A stretch of DNA of 49,568 bases from a virus: positions 1 to 49,568 of IMG/VR virus record IMGVR_UViG_3300025093_000032. One strand, 5' to 3'. The notes beneath the pieces are model-generated. The model was not told the origin of the DNA. It searched no databases and worked only from the letters and a program-made list of their open reading frames with translations. Shown piece by piece: positions 17,665-26,667 of this stretch (position 1 is its first letter; each line of letters starts with the position of its first letter). Position numbers and translations under genes: made by a program.

Positions 17665-18984
17665 TTATCCGTATTGTCCTAAGTTCTTACTACATAACGC
17701 ATAGTACCCTGATGGCACTGCGTATTCAAAACTACCATAACCATTTGCGTCAGAATTACTAGAGGCAATAGCAAAAGGAGGATTGCCAAAATTCCATTCT
17801 CCAGTTCCCGCTTGCGAAGTAGAAGCATAAGTCACAAAAACATAAGGGTCACTTAACGTTTCGCTTAAATTTTGAGAAACAACTTGACTTCCATTTTTAT
17901 AAAATTTTATATTTTTTGTGCCACTTGCTAAATCTAAAGCTACACCTACAATATCATTTTGAGCTAAAGTAAAACCTTGGCTACCTGAATTACTTCCATT
18001 AACATAAAGATTACCTTCTCTATTTATTCCATAACTATCTGTAACTTGACCAGGATAATTATTAACATTACGTTGTGCTATATCAGTATAACCTTGCGCT
18101 ATGCCTATCATTGGATTGTAAGTATTTGTGTTTGTAATTTTCATTTCACAATACCATTTCCCATCATACACACCGAATGAACTAACTGAATTATAATTAC
18201 CACTAAAGGTAAGTGCTCCTTTATTCATAGATACACCTGTTCCTGCAACAGGATTCATAGTAGAAAAATTATTTGCAGGTCCATCTTTTGTATTTGGATT
18301 TGTACCTAAATTATTAGAAGCAAAGTGGTTATTATTGCCAGAAGTATCTGCACCAAATCCACTTGAATCAGCTGATGCTCCTGTTCCTGTAAAAAGTAAT
18401 TGAAAACCATTACTGCCATATGTAACAGAAGGAGAAGAATTAGGTATCCAAAAAAGACTAGCGTCGGTTGACCCAAATGTACTAGCTGCATATTGTGTTC
18501 CATTAGCAAAAATAAATTGAGATAAATAACCACCAAATCCTAAACTATTACCTGTTTTAGCCCCTATAACATGTTGTTGATTTTTACTAAATTGAGTATC
18601 TACGTTTTGATTCCATGCTCCAACCGTAACAGTTTGTTGAGTGCCATTTACATAAATTTTTAATCCATTACTTCCAGAAGATTCAGTTGTATCACATGCT
18701 ACTACAACATGATACCAAGCAGACGGATCTCTAAAATACATAGAAGTGTACACATTAAAACCATTGTTAGCACTTGCACTTACTGCATTAAAACACTGTA
18801 ATTGATAATTATCTCCACTTCCTCTTAAAACAATACCTGTTTGATTGTCAGCATCAGTCTGTGCATGCATTACATATTGATCATTTCCTGTTACTATAAT
18901 TGATTTTTTTACCCAAAAAGAAACAGTCCATACGTCTAAGTTTCCACTAGAGCTAAAAGTTTTTGTTAAATAAGTCTGTGCCAT
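17665..18984 (-). CDS. LamG/concanavalin-like adhesin, copy A
   Basis: A 439-aa protein with an N-terminal LamG-type jelly roll (about 1-190). Landmarks are TVSFWVKKS, MYFRDPSAWYHVVVACDTT, LKIYVNGTQ and IGAKTGNSLGFGGYLSQFIF. A linker (SSGFGADTSGNNNHFASNNL) and a second SPRY-like beta domain (KWYCEMKITNT, PMIGIAQ, DIVGVALDLASGTKNIKFYK) follow. The end reads YGSFEYAVPSGYYALCSKN. Such tandem lectin-like folds bind glycans or glycoproteins. It is paralogous to 20897-22240. The stop at 17665 is followed after four bases by the ATG of the next gene, in a different frame. Confidence 0.75.
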   Translation of the reverse strand: MAQTYLTKTFSSSGNLDVWTVSFWVKKSIIVTGNDQYVMHAQTDADNQTGIVLRGSGDNYQLQCFNAVSASANNGFNVYTSMYFRDPSAWYHVVVACDTTESSGSNGLKIYVNGTQQTVTVGAWNQNVDTQFSKNQQHVIGAKTGNSLGFGGYLSQFIFANGTQYAASTFGSTDASLFWIPNSSPSVTYGSNGFQLLFTGTGASADSSGFGADTSGNNNHFASNNLGTNPNTKDGPANNFSTMNPVAGTGVSMNKGALTFSGNYNSVSSFGVYDGKWYCEMKITNTNTYNPMIGIAQGYTDIAQRNVNNYPGQVTDSYGINREGNLYVNGSNSGSQGFTLAQNDIVGVALDLASGTKNIKFYKNGSQVVSQNLSETLSDPYVFVTYASTSQAGTGEWNFGNPPFAIASSNSDANGYGSFEYAVPSGYYALCSKNLGQYG

Positions 18985-19817
18985 TATTGATCAAACCTTC
19001 CTGAATTGTCTACTATGAAGCTTGATGTTAATGTAAAGTTACGATCTGCTGTTTGTCCTTGAGCATCTGTTGCTCGTAGAGTAAAACTGTATGTTGTAGC
19101 AGACGTAGACGATCCACCAAAATCAGTTGTAGTTATAGCACCCGTACTAGAATTTAGCGAGCAATTTGCTTGCCCCGCATTTGTTAAAACGTTTGTTGTT
19201 TCTGAATAAGCAATCGTGTCACCTGTTGCTGTAACTGTTGCCACTGTACCTGAAAAATTACCTGCAATAGTTCCAAGCGAACCTGCAGCTGTACTCCACA
19301 CAGGAGCATCTGATACAGTTAATAACGCCGAGCTTGAGCGTGCAGCTAAACCGTTATTATTCTCTACACGAATATAATATGTACCGTCTGTACCAAGCGT
19401 AAAGTTTGCTGTAATAGACGTAGCACTTGTAAACGTAACAGTGTTAGCTGGTGTAATAGCACCTGTAGATGAATTAATAGCATCTACTGTTGGCACTGAT
19501 ACAAAATTAGTACCTGTAATAACAACGTTAGTCGCAGTGTTTTCAATCGTACTTGGGCTAATACTTGATACTGTTGGAAAACTAAGTGCCGCTTGTAATC
19601 CTGTTAAATTAGAGCCATCTGCTGCGGGTAAAGTAGCAGGAAATCTTGCATCAGGAAGTGTACCTGATGTTAGTTGAGTTGCATTAAGTGTTGTTAATCC
19701 AGAGCCTGATCCAGAAAGACTAGCACCAGCTGTTATTGTAATCGTGTCACCTGATTCACCAATCGTGATCGAAGACCCTGTATATTTTTTTATCGTATTT
19801 ACTTTTACTTCTGACAT
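18984..19817 (-). CDS. Fibre anchor with TIG and Ig-like domains, copy A
   Basis: A 277-aa protein. The N-terminus (KVNTIKKYTGSSITIGESGD, then TITITAGASL) is a fibre-attachment module shared with 22240-23196 and 24612-25052. Next come ATQLTSGTLPDARFP, a phage fibre shaft motif, and an IPT/TIG domain (about 85-170, VSSISPSTIENTATNVVITG). The C-terminal putative-Ig domain reads VWSTAAGSLGTIAGN to FTLRATDAQGQTADRNF. The TIG domain differs from copy B at only about 8 of 62 aligned positions by eye, so the duplication is fairly young or under constraint. It is first in cassette A and overlaps the next gene by one base. Confidence 0.75.
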   Translation of the reverse strand: MSEVKVNTIKKYTGSSITIGESGDTITITAGASLSGSGSGLTTLNATQLTSGTLPDARFPATLPAADGSNLTGLQAALSFPTVSSISPSTIENTATNVVITGTNFVSVPTVDAINSSTGAITPANTVTFTSATSITANFTLGTDGTYYIRVENNNGLAARSSSALLTVSDAPVWSTAAGSLGTIAGNFSGTVATVTATGDTIAYSETTNVLTNAGQANCSLNSSTGAITTTDFGGSSTSATTYSFTLRATDAQGQTADRNFTLTSSFIVDNSGRFDQ

Positions 19818-20893
19818 TATCTTGCCGTTGCTGCTACGTTATTTGTTCCAACCAATGTTTGTTCAGCAAATGCCATGTAAACATAGGTTCCTCCATCTGC
19901 ATTACCCCAACCTGCACCAGCTTCTCTTTGTTTAAAACCATTTGAAAGAAAGTCTACTCCTTGAGTTTCACTATATTCAGCAGAATTACTATCTGCATAT
20001 AATACTTGGTCCACTGGATTTGCATTTGGATAATCTGTTCTTTGGTGATCCATCATAATCCACTCTCCTGATGAATCAGTTCTTTTAATCATAAGCCAAC
20101 CAGGTTTAAAGCCAGTATAAATAAAAGGTCCATCTGCGTTTCCGTTACCAGTATATGAACCAAACTTGCTATAACCTTGTTTTCCAGCAAAACAGTAGGC
20201 AACATTTGTAAGTCCATTTCCATTAACAGTACCAGAACCACCTAAAGTTATGAGAGTTGATGTGGGTGCAGTATCATACCATCTATTGTCATGGTCAGCC
20301 GTAGCGGCACTTGAGTTTAAAACTAAATAATCGGTTTCGGGTGATGATGTATTTGCACTATGATACACAGACCACGGATCTGTTGCACTTCTTACTTTAA
20401 CAATTATTACATCTGGAGCTACACCTAATCCGTGTCCAATAGTTGCACCAGCAGAACCATTTCCAGTGTATGTAACTATGCTAAATCCTGCCGTTGTATT
20501 GGCCTGAACGGTAGAGGTTATAGAGCCAGAACTATTAGTTGACGTAGTTCCGCCATTAGCTTTCCATTGCCATGCTACAAATGTTTGGCTATTTTCATTT
20601 GTAATATTTCCACTTCCAACAGTAAAGCCGTCAGTATCAAATGTTTTTTGATCATTTGTTTGTGTTTCTTCTGCTCCTGAACTGTTTGCTTGTATCCTTT
20701 GACTATTGCCTCTTGAACTATCCCAATTACTATGACTCCTAGAACCTTGAGACCTTTGTTTAATCCATAAGTAATCTGGTTTAAAATCACCTGCACTAGC
20801 ATCATTAGTTATCGCATGCGTGCTTGAACCATTACCAGTATATAATTGTGTAAGAATGTGCGCTGAGGGATTATTTATTGTTGTATATGCCAT
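19817..20893 (-). CDS. Fibre protein, copy B of the YTGNGSA family (DUF7483-like)
   Basis: A 358-aa paralogue of 16560-17660. The same landmarks occur in order: MAYTTINN, YLWIKQRSQGSRSH, TFVAWQWKANGG, SGSITSTVQANTTAGFSIVT, YTGNGSAGATIGHGLGVAP, ITLGGSGTVNGNG, FGSYTGNGNADGPFIYTGFK, and an end in ATAR. Identity with copy A is clear in the motifs and low between them. Its ATG lies six bases after the TAA of the LamG gene and in the same frame, with only that TAA and one Asp codon between, so a single stop separates two modules that are commonly fused elsewhere. Confidence 0.75.
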   Translation of the reverse strand: MAYTTINNPSAHILTQLYTGNGSSTHAITNDASAGDFKPDYLWIKQRSQGSRSHSNWDSSRGNSQRIQANSSGAEETQTNDQKTFDTDGFTVGSGNITNENSQTFVAWQWKANGGTTSTNSSGSITSTVQANTTAGFSIVTYTGNGSAGATIGHGLGVAPDVIIVKVRSATDPWSVYHSANTSSPETDYLVLNSSAATADHDNRWYDTAPTSTLITLGGSGTVNGNGLTNVAYCFAGKQGYSKFGSYTGNGNADGPFIYTGFKPGWLMIKRTDSSGEWIMMDHQRTDYPNANPVDQVLYADSNSAEYSETQGVDFLSNGFKQREAGAGWGNADGGTYVYMAFAEQTLVGTNNVAATAR

Positions 20894-20896
20894 ATC

Positions 20897-22240
20897 TTAT
20901 CCGTAAGTGTTAATGTTTCTTGTACATAATGCGTAGTACCCTGATGGTACCGCATATTCAAAATTTCCAAACCCAGCACCATCATTATTGCCTGATGATA
21001 TAGTATAAGAAGGATTTCCAAAATTTATTTTTTGAAGAGAACCTGTATGATAACCACTTACTACTGGTAATAATCCATATGCCATATCGGCAGCAGTTAC
21101 TGTTTGATCTTCCGTTGTTCCTGTTGCTGGATTTCCACCACTCAACCATGTTCCATTTTTTCCGTACCATATTTTTCTAGTACTTGAATCAATAGCAACC
21201 ATCATAGTGTCTCCATGCGTCCAACAATAACTTGTTCCCTTATTTACGCTTGAGCCACTATTAGTGAATAAAAATCCATTACCATTTGAAGCAGCGTATA
21301 AAGTATAACAACCTGTTGTATCGGCTCCTGCATCAGAACCTCTATCAAAGTTAGATTTTGCAAAGCCTATAAGTTGATCTATTGTTCCTGAACCTGAAGT
21401 TGTATATTCATAATACCATTTTCCACTGGTAGGAATACCTAAACTTCCAAAAGCAGTAAACCAGTTAGCACTTGAATTTTGAACTACTGTATTTCCTAAA
21501 GTATAGTCATGATTGTCTGCTGGTGTTCCATCTTTTGCAAGAGAGTTATATGTAGCAAAATTGTTAGTAGGAGTATCAGTAACTTGTGCATTGGTGCCTG
21601 CATTATTAACTGCATAAGTGTTAGAATTGCCACTTGTATCAGTGCCTAACGCACCAGCATTTTTAAATTGAAGATAAACACCGTTTGTTCCATAAGTAAC
21701 ACCTGAAATACTTTTTGGTTTCCATATACCTGTTGTAGAATCTGTTTCTCCAAAACTTGATGGGGTTAAAGCTGAACCATCTATTAAATTAAAATCTGCT
21801 ATATACCCATTTGTACCATCTGTACTACTTGGTGATGCACCAATCTTGTGTGCATTAGTATTGTTTACACCAAAATCAAAATTAGAACTTATACTGTTTT
21901 GATTGTTTGCTGAAAAGCTAGTTACTTGTGATCCATTTATATAAAGTTTTGTTCTATTAGACGATGAACCTTGAGTAGTGTCTGCTACAAACATAATATG
22001 ATACCAAGCTGAAATATCTCTAAAGAGCATGTTTGTTTCAAACACATTAAAAGAATTTAAACCAACCATTAGATAATTGTTTTGATGAATTGTAAGTTCA
22101 AATCTGTCATGATCGTTAGATCCATCGGTACTAAGCAAACAATTTCTATCACCTACTTCTGATCTTTTAAACCAAAGAGAGATTGTAAATATTTTTCTAT
22201 TACCTGCACTACTAGGCGTTCTTGATAAATACGTTGCCAT
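20897..22240 (-). CDS. LamG/concanavalin-like adhesin, copy B
   Basis: A 447-aa paralogue of 17665-18984. The N-terminal jelly roll has FTISLWFKRSEVGDRNCLLS, MLFRDISAWYHIMFVADTT, TKLYINGSQVTSF and IGASPSSTDGTNGYIADFNL. A GTDTSGNSNTYAVNNAGTN linker leads to a SPRY-like domain (KWYYEYTTSGSGTIDQLIGF, MVAIDSSTRKIWYGKNGTW). The end FGNFEYAVPSGYYALCTRN is nearly the same as in copy A. It probably recognises a surface glycan. Stop/start overlap of one base joins it to the TIG gene upstream. Confidence 0.75.
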   Translation of the reverse strand: MATYLSRTPSSAGNRKIFTISLWFKRSEVGDRNCLLSTDGSNDHDRFELTIHQNNYLMVGLNSFNVFETNMLFRDISAWYHIMFVADTTQGSSSNRTKLYINGSQVTSFSANNQNSISSNFDFGVNNTNAHKIGASPSSTDGTNGYIADFNLIDGSALTPSSFGETDSTTGIWKPKSISGVTYGTNGVYLQFKNAGALGTDTSGNSNTYAVNNAGTNAQVTDTPTNNFATYNSLAKDGTPADNHDYTLGNTVVQNSSANWFTAFGSLGIPTSGKWYYEYTTSGSGTIDQLIGFAKSNFDRGSDAGADTTGCYTLYAASNGNGFLFTNSGSSVNKGTSYCWTHGDTMMVAIDSSTRKIWYGKNGTWLSGGNPATGTTEDQTVTAADMAYGLLPVVSGYHTGSLQKINFGNPSYTISSGNNDGAGFGNFEYAVPSGYYALCTRNINTYG

Positions 22241-23196
22241 TATGGATCAAACCTCATAGCGTTACTTATACCAAGAGTTATTGCTATTGAAAAGGCTCTA
22301 TCGGCAGTTTGACCTTCAGCATCCGTTGCTCTAATGGTAAAGTTATATGTTGTATCGGCAGTTGCTCCAGATTCGGTCCCTGTAATTGTAGAAGAACCAC
22401 TTCCTGTATTTAAGCTTAATCCTCCAGGCAAAGAACCTGATTGTAGAGTCATTCCAGTAGAATTAGTAGCGGTTAAAGTAATTGTACCAACTGAAGAACC
22501 ACCCTCAAAACTACCTAAACTTCCAGCAGCTGTTACCCAAGCTGGTGCGTCTGATACGGTAAGAATGGCCGTTCCACTACGGACCGCATTACCATCATTA
22601 TTTTCCACTCTAAGAAAATATGTGCCGTCAGTACCTAATGTAAAGTTTGCGGTTATTGAAGTTGCGCTTGTAAAGGTAACTGAATTGGCAGCAGTTATTG
22701 CACCCGTAGAATTTATTGCTTCTACAATAGGAACAGAAACAAAATTAGTTCCTGTAATAACAACATCAGTTGCTGTGTTCTCTATAACTGATGGATTGAT
22801 TGAACCGATTGTAGGTTTTGTTTCGGTTGCAGTAACCCAAGATAATTGGTTGGTATTACTTCCATTACTAGCTAAGACCTGTCCGTTAGATCCAACTGAT
22901 GTTGGTAGTATTAATGTGTATGATTGTCCTGCACTATGCGCTGGCGATTGTATCTTAACGCCGTGGCTGTTCTGTGAGCAATTAAGAGTTATCTTTCCGT
23001 CAGCAGACGAACCATCACCTTTTGCTGTAATAGATTCTGAATTAACAGTTCCCGTTACAGTGCCTGTATACGTTCCTGCTACAGTCCCTGTAAGGGTAGC
23101 CCCAGCAGTAATCGTGATAGTATCACCTGACTCACCAATCGTGATAGACGATCCCGATTGTTTTTTGAGTGTGTTTACTTTTAATTCAGATGTCAT
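22240..23196 (-). CDS. Fibre anchor with TIG and Ig-like domains, copy B
   Basis: A 318-aa paralogue of 18984-19817. The N-terminal anchor (KVNTLKKQSGSSITIGESGD) is followed by a short repeat of GTYTGTVTGTV strands and a shaft domain (KITLNCSQNSHGVKIQSPAH, SYTLILPTSVGSNGQVLASN) that copy A lacks. Then come the TIG domain (about 133-213) and a C-terminal Ig-like domain (LQSGSLPGGLSLNTGSGS, RATDAEGQTADRAF). The extra shaft makes it about 40 residues longer. It overlaps the fibrinogen-like gene by four bases (ATGA) and heads cassette B. Confidence 0.75.
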   Translation of the reverse strand: MTSELKVNTLKKQSGSSITIGESGDTITITAGATLTGTVAGTYTGTVTGTVNSESITAKGDGSSADGKITLNCSQNSHGVKIQSPAHSAGQSYTLILPTSVGSNGQVLASNGSNTNQLSWVTATETKPTIGSINPSVIENTATDVVITGTNFVSVPIVEAINSTGAITAANSVTFTSATSITANFTLGTDGTYFLRVENNDGNAVRSGTAILTVSDAPAWVTAAGSLGSFEGGSSVGTITLTATNSTGMTLQSGSLPGGLSLNTGSGSSTITGTESGATADTTYNFTIRATDAEGQTADRAFSIAITLGISNAMRFDP

Positions 23197-24611
23197 GATA
23201 CTAAAATTTGTCCTTGTTCATTTGAGCTACTTGAATTACTTCCTGATAAGTTCATTCCTCTTGAATTAGAATGTGTGTCTCTTGGAACAATAAAGTCAGT
23301 GTCCCAGTACCCAACAGCTACGCCAGCAGAAAGAGCATTATATCCTGTTATACTACCACTTACTAAATTACTTGTTGCAAAAGTTCCTGTAAAACCACTT
23401 GAATTTGATTTTGCACCTGAACTAAATTGTTCTGATCCTGATCTATCTCTAATTGCAACTACAACTTTATCCCATTTAGTATTACTATCCATTGTCAATT
23501 TTAAAACTTTATTTCCATTATAACCTGCAATTGTTCTGTTACCTGTTATTCCTAATTGATAAATAAAATCCGTATAAATAATAGCAGCTCTCGCTGTAGT
23601 AGCAGCAATATTGGTAGCACTGTTTTGTAAATCCGCTACGTTTAAAGAAGTTGTAGAACCAAAACTTTCATAAGCAAAAGAAGTTGAAGCTAATACTCTT
23701 CCAATTTGTGCATATCCTAAATTATCGCTGGTATTCAAATGACAATATAATTGAACTCCTGTAGATACGTTTCCTGGTTTTATATAATACACTCCATTTG
23801 TGGTAATACCTAAATTTATTAGTGCTGTTGGATGAGGAGCTGATCTAGCTTCAGTTGAACCATCAAGAGCAGGAGTAACAGTGATATTAAAAGTTCTGTT
23901 TATAGTTTGAGCATTTGCTGTTGCACTAGCATCAAAAGATGTAGTTGTTGAATTGGTAACGTTGTTGGGTTCTCCTGTTATTGTGCCATTACTATTTAAG
24001 GTAAGACCAATTCCTGTTAAATTACTTGTTGTTTCTGCATATGTTATAGGATCTCCATCTGCATCAGTAGCAACAATAGTAGCGTGAGTAGTGTTCCCAA
24101 CATCATCGATTGTTCCAACTGATCCCGCTGCTGTTGTCCAAGTAGGGGCAGTATCTCTACTTATTTGATTTGATAATTCAGCAGTTTGTCCTGCTGTTGA
24201 TGTAATTTTAACATCGTATGGGTCTAAAGTATTAGAAAAACTTGATCCTGGAGCAACGGCTGTAATACTACTATTACTGTTTACCGTAGTGCTTGTAGCG
24301 TTAAAAGAAGAAGCGTTTGTAGCAACAAAACTAATAACATCTCCTGATCTAAAATTATTGCCCACAATTGTAAAAGTGACATCAGCATCAGATGTAACTG
24401 TTGTAGGTGAAACAGATGTTAAACTAGGAGCTGGTGTTAATTCATCAAAAGAACTTCCATTGTAAGTTTCAAGAGTTTTAGTTGTTGTATTATATCGAAC
24501 TTGACCTTGAACGTTTCCTCTCTGACCTGTTGTTCCAACAGCAACTTTAGTACCTGTAGTGCCTTGATCTACTATATTATCTAATTGTTTTATATCTTTA
24601 TAATCAACCAT
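23193..24611 (-). CDS. Tail fibre with TIG, Ig-like and fibrinogen-like C-terminal domain
   Basis: A 472-aa protein with modules in order: helix plus QVRYNTTTKTLETYNGSSF (a fibre-shaft motif, about 35-55), TIG-like domain (about 60-150, SLTSVSPTTVTSDADVTFTI), Ig-like domain (about 155-250, with VATDADGDPITYAETTSNL), and a C-terminal domain starting INLGITTNGVYYIKPGNV with VQLYCHLNTSDNLGYAQIGR. The last has the opening pattern of fibrinogen-like lectin domains (G-x-Y-x-I ... Y-C ... G-x-x-x-I-G-R). It is probably another receptor-binding protein, and its single Cys in the core region replaces the usual disulphide. It lies upstream of cassette B. Confidence 0.7.
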   Translation of the reverse strand: MVDYKDIKQLDNIVDQGTTGTKVAVGTTGQRGNVQGQVRYNTTTKTLETYNGSSFDELTPAPSLTSVSPTTVTSDADVTFTIVGNNFRSGDVISFVATNASSFNATSTTVNSNSSITAVAPGSSFSNTLDPYDVKITSTAGQTAELSNQISRDTAPTWTTAAGSVGTIDDVGNTTHATIVATDADGDPITYAETTSNLTGIGLTLNSNGTITGEPNNVTNSTTTSFDASATANAQTINRTFNITVTPALDGSTEARSAPHPTALINLGITTNGVYYIKPGNVSTGVQLYCHLNTSDNLGYAQIGRVLASTSFAYESFGSTTSLNVADLQNSATNIAATTARAAIIYTDFIYQLGITGNRTIAGYNGNKVLKLTMDSNTKWDKVVVAIRDRSGSEQFSSGAKSNSSGFTGTFATSNLVSGSITGYNALSAGVAVGYWDTDFIVPRDTHSNSRGMNLSGSNSSSSNEQGQILVS

Positions 24612-25052
24612 TTATTTCTCCATCAATAACCATCCATGGCTTGCTCCTGAATATATTAAACCTAAAGCAGCTCTAGCGGTGCTTATAGTTAAATCTGAAT
24701 TTTGACTTTGTATAGCATGTCCGTTTCTACCAACAGTTATATTATTAGTTGCAGCATTTCCACCTGAATCAATAAATCTAATTTCATCTCCAGCCGTAGC
24801 TGAACCTGGTAAAGTGGCTGTTACAGTATTACTAGAGGTGTCAATAAAATATCCTCTTGAGACAACAGCATTAAAATTAGCTGTTTTAGATTCCCAACTT
24901 AAACCACCAACGCCTGCAGGTAATTGTACAGTAGCAGCCGAAGCATCTAACGTAGAACCTGATGGAAGGGTAACGGTATCGCCGCTCTCTGCAATTTGAA
25001 GAGATGTGCCTGACCCTTGTGGTATAATTTTATTTACTTCAAGTGTGCTCAT
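24612..25052 (-). CDS. Short fibre protein with shared anchor and C-terminal modules
   Basis: A 146-aa protein that combines two modules seen elsewhere in the window. The N-terminal EVNKIIPQGSGTSLQIAESG matches the anchor of the two TIG proteins. The C-terminal 80 residues (YFIDTSSNTVTATLPGSATA, IRFIDSGGNAATNNITVGRN, SHGWLLMEK) match the end of 14990-15697. It looks like a minimal fibre: anchor plus knob. Its stop is one base before the next start and its ATG overlaps the upstream gene by four bases. Confidence 0.75.
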   Translation of the reverse strand: MSTLEVNKIIPQGSGTSLQIAESGDTVTLPSGSTLDASAATVQLPAGVGGLSWESKTANFNAVVSRGYFIDTSSNTVTATLPGSATAGDEIRFIDSGGNAATNNITVGRNGHAIQSQNSDLTISTARAALGLIYSGASHGWLLMEK

Positions 25053-25507
25053 AGAATAAATAAATTCCCTGTTACGGACAACGTACCTGTAATAGATACA
25101 GGTCCAGCTAAAACGCCAGAGTCCATTGTTTGAACATCACTAATAGTAGAGTTATGCGTTGTTACATAAGATGTTGGATCCATGACAGGGGATGGCGCCC
25201 TTTTTGCTGGATATGTACAAAACACATCTTTTGTACCTGCAGAAAAATCTACTTTGTTGTCACTATTCGTGCTCTCTAAAACTGTATCTCGTGAAAGTGT
25301 ATCAGTAGCTGCATCCGTGACAGTACCAATACCTATTTCATATTCGGTGCTACCTGACTGCATAGTAATACAGTAGTAAGTAGTATTAGTAGTACCAATA
25401 CCCGCAACAAAAGTTTGAAAACCAGTGCTTGCTCCTGCAAGATCCACGGTCCCCGTTCCTGTTGTTGTCGTGGTTTCCTTAACACGATCATTGATAATCA
25501 ATGCCAT
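25049..25507 (-). CDS. Tail-fibre base protein (RVKETTTTTGTGT motif)
   Basis: A 152-aa protein. The opening INDRVKETTTTTGTGTVDLA and the following FQTFVAGIGTTNTTYYCIT and DTLSRDTVLESTNSDNKVDF blocks are a standard N-terminal module of marine phage tail fibres, thought to attach fibres to the tail. Here it is a stand-alone gene ending in a short hydrophobic strand (ISITGTLSVTGNLFIL-like end), so it may act as a separate adaptor subunit. It is the first fibre gene after the neck genes in transcription order. Confidence 0.75.
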   Translation of the reverse strand: MALIINDRVKETTTTTGTGTVDLAGASTGFQTFVAGIGTTNTTYYCITMQSGSTEYEIGIGTVTDAATDTLSRDTVLESTNSDNKVDFSAGTKDVFCTYPAKRAPSPVMDPTSYVTTHNSTISDVQTMDSGVLAGPVSITGTLSVTGNLFIL

Positions 25508-25516
25508 GTTAAACTC

Positions 25517-25975
25517 CTACGATAATCTCAGTATAGCTGTGCTCGTACCTGGTGCTGGAAACTGAATAGTAAACGTGCCGTTAGTTGCTGTAAAATCAGA
25601 ACCAAAAGCTAAAATACATACTGCATTAGTTGTTCCAGTTCCACCATCTGTTGTAGTGTTATAGATCATCGCTCCATTCGCTGTAAAGCTAGCAGAAGTC
25701 CACTGAGGATCATTTGAAAAATCAACGTAAGCTGTTGATGCTCCTGAACCTCCTGTAACAGATTGACCTGTTAAAGTTTCTCCGCCCGCTGTGTAAGCTG
25801 AACCAGATGTATTTGTTATTTCGTTACTTGTTGAATATGCTGTGGTCGATGCTCCTAAACTTGCGCTTGATGTAAACAATGCAATTTTAAAAGTGTGACC
25901 ACCATTTGCAAAATCATGTTTTCCTTCTAAAAGCTCTGCTTTAAAAGAATTGCACACTGCTTGTGATATAGCCAT
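25517..25975 (-). CDS. Conserved marine phage structural protein (GKHDF... IALFTSSA)
   Basis: A 152-aa beta-rich protein. Landmarks are LLEGKHDFANGGHTFKIALF at about 15-34, YTAGGETLTGQSVT at about 61-74, YVDFSNDPQWTSASFTANGA, and a C-terminal beta hairpin. Proteins with this layout are common next to the neck genes of marine phages and are annotated as hypothetical or minor structural. It may be a head-fibre or tail-decoration subunit. The role is not established. Confidence 0.7.
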   Translation of the reverse strand: MAISQAVCNSFKAELLEGKHDFANGGHTFKIALFTSSASLGASTTAYSTSNEITNTSGSAYTAGGETLTGQSVTGGSGASTAYVDFSNDPQWTSASFTANGAMIYNTTTDGGTGTTNAVCILAFGSDFTATNGTFTIQFPAPGTSTAILRLS

Positions 25976-25986
25976 CTTTTATCTCC

Positions 25987-26667
25987 TTATGGGTTTTGAG
26001 AAGGTAAAGGTAAACGAATAACACCATCTTGATACTCGTCTCTTCGTCTTCTTCCTTGTTGTTCAATTGCAAGTCGCTGTACCGCTTCTTGATAACTTTT
26101 TTCGTATTGGGCAAGCAAGTCATATGGTCCTTTGAGATATTTAAATGCCTCAATAAGACAAGCATATAACAAAACTTGTGGTGCATTCTGACTAACCCAA
26201 GTTGTGGTATTAGTCGTAGAAAGCCCTGTTTCGTTACGATTTAAAGCTAACTCTATCTTATAAGCTGAATCAGGGGTTGGCGCAAGGTATATTGTATTTT
26301 GATCCCACATTGCATAGTAACGTGGTTTACCTTGAGAAGTTCTATTTGGCCAATATTCAGTCATATAACTAATATCTTTTTGTAGTAAGTATGTTCTTGT
26401 ATTTGCATCACTCCCTGCAGTTGGATAAATAGACGCTGTTCTAACAAAAGCCATGGTTGTTGGAGTAGCGCCAGGCAGTGTAACAAATTCATTACCCTGT
26501 GTTAATGTCGTAAACTGATAAGCTCTAAATACATCAAGATCTACTTCTCTAAATATACGTAGCTCTGCTTGATTAATAAAATCATTAACTACTGTAGTTG
26601 TTAAAACATCACTAGATGTTTCCGTATAACTTCTTATTTGATCTACTACTTCTGCATATGTGCTCAT
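25987..26667 (-). CDS. Neck adaptor protein (SU10/P22 gp4-type)
   Basis: A 226-aa protein with the adaptor signature: N-terminal helix YAEVVDQIRSYTETSS, then DFINQAELRIFREVDLDVFR at about 28-47, a beta insertion (FVTLPGATPTTMAFVRTASI), PRYYAMWDQNTIYLAPTPD at about 116-134, and a long C-terminal helix (LLYACLIEAFKYLKGPYD). Adaptors of this kind form the ring under the portal that starts tail assembly. It is one of two adaptor-like proteins here; the other is 27140-27844. It overlaps the 158-aa gene by four bases. Confidence 0.75.
   Translation of the reverse strand: MSTYAEVVDQIRSYTETSSDVLTTTVVNDFINQAELRIFREVDLDVFRAYQFTTLTQGNEFVTLPGATPTTMAFVRTASIYPTAGSDANTRTYLLQKDISYMTEYWPNRTSQGKPRYYAMWDQNTIYLAPTPDSAYKIELALNRNETGLSTTNTTTWVSQNAPQVLLYACLIEAFKYLKGPYDLLAQYEKSYQEAVQRLAIEQQGRRRRDEYQDGVIRLPLPSQNP

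Noticed and set aside
22334-23269. Plus-strand open frame of 311 codons opposite the TIG-B fibre gene
   Set aside because: It is the antisense shadow of a Thr/Val/Ser-rich gene; no ribosome-binding site, and the minus-strand gene has clear paralogue support.
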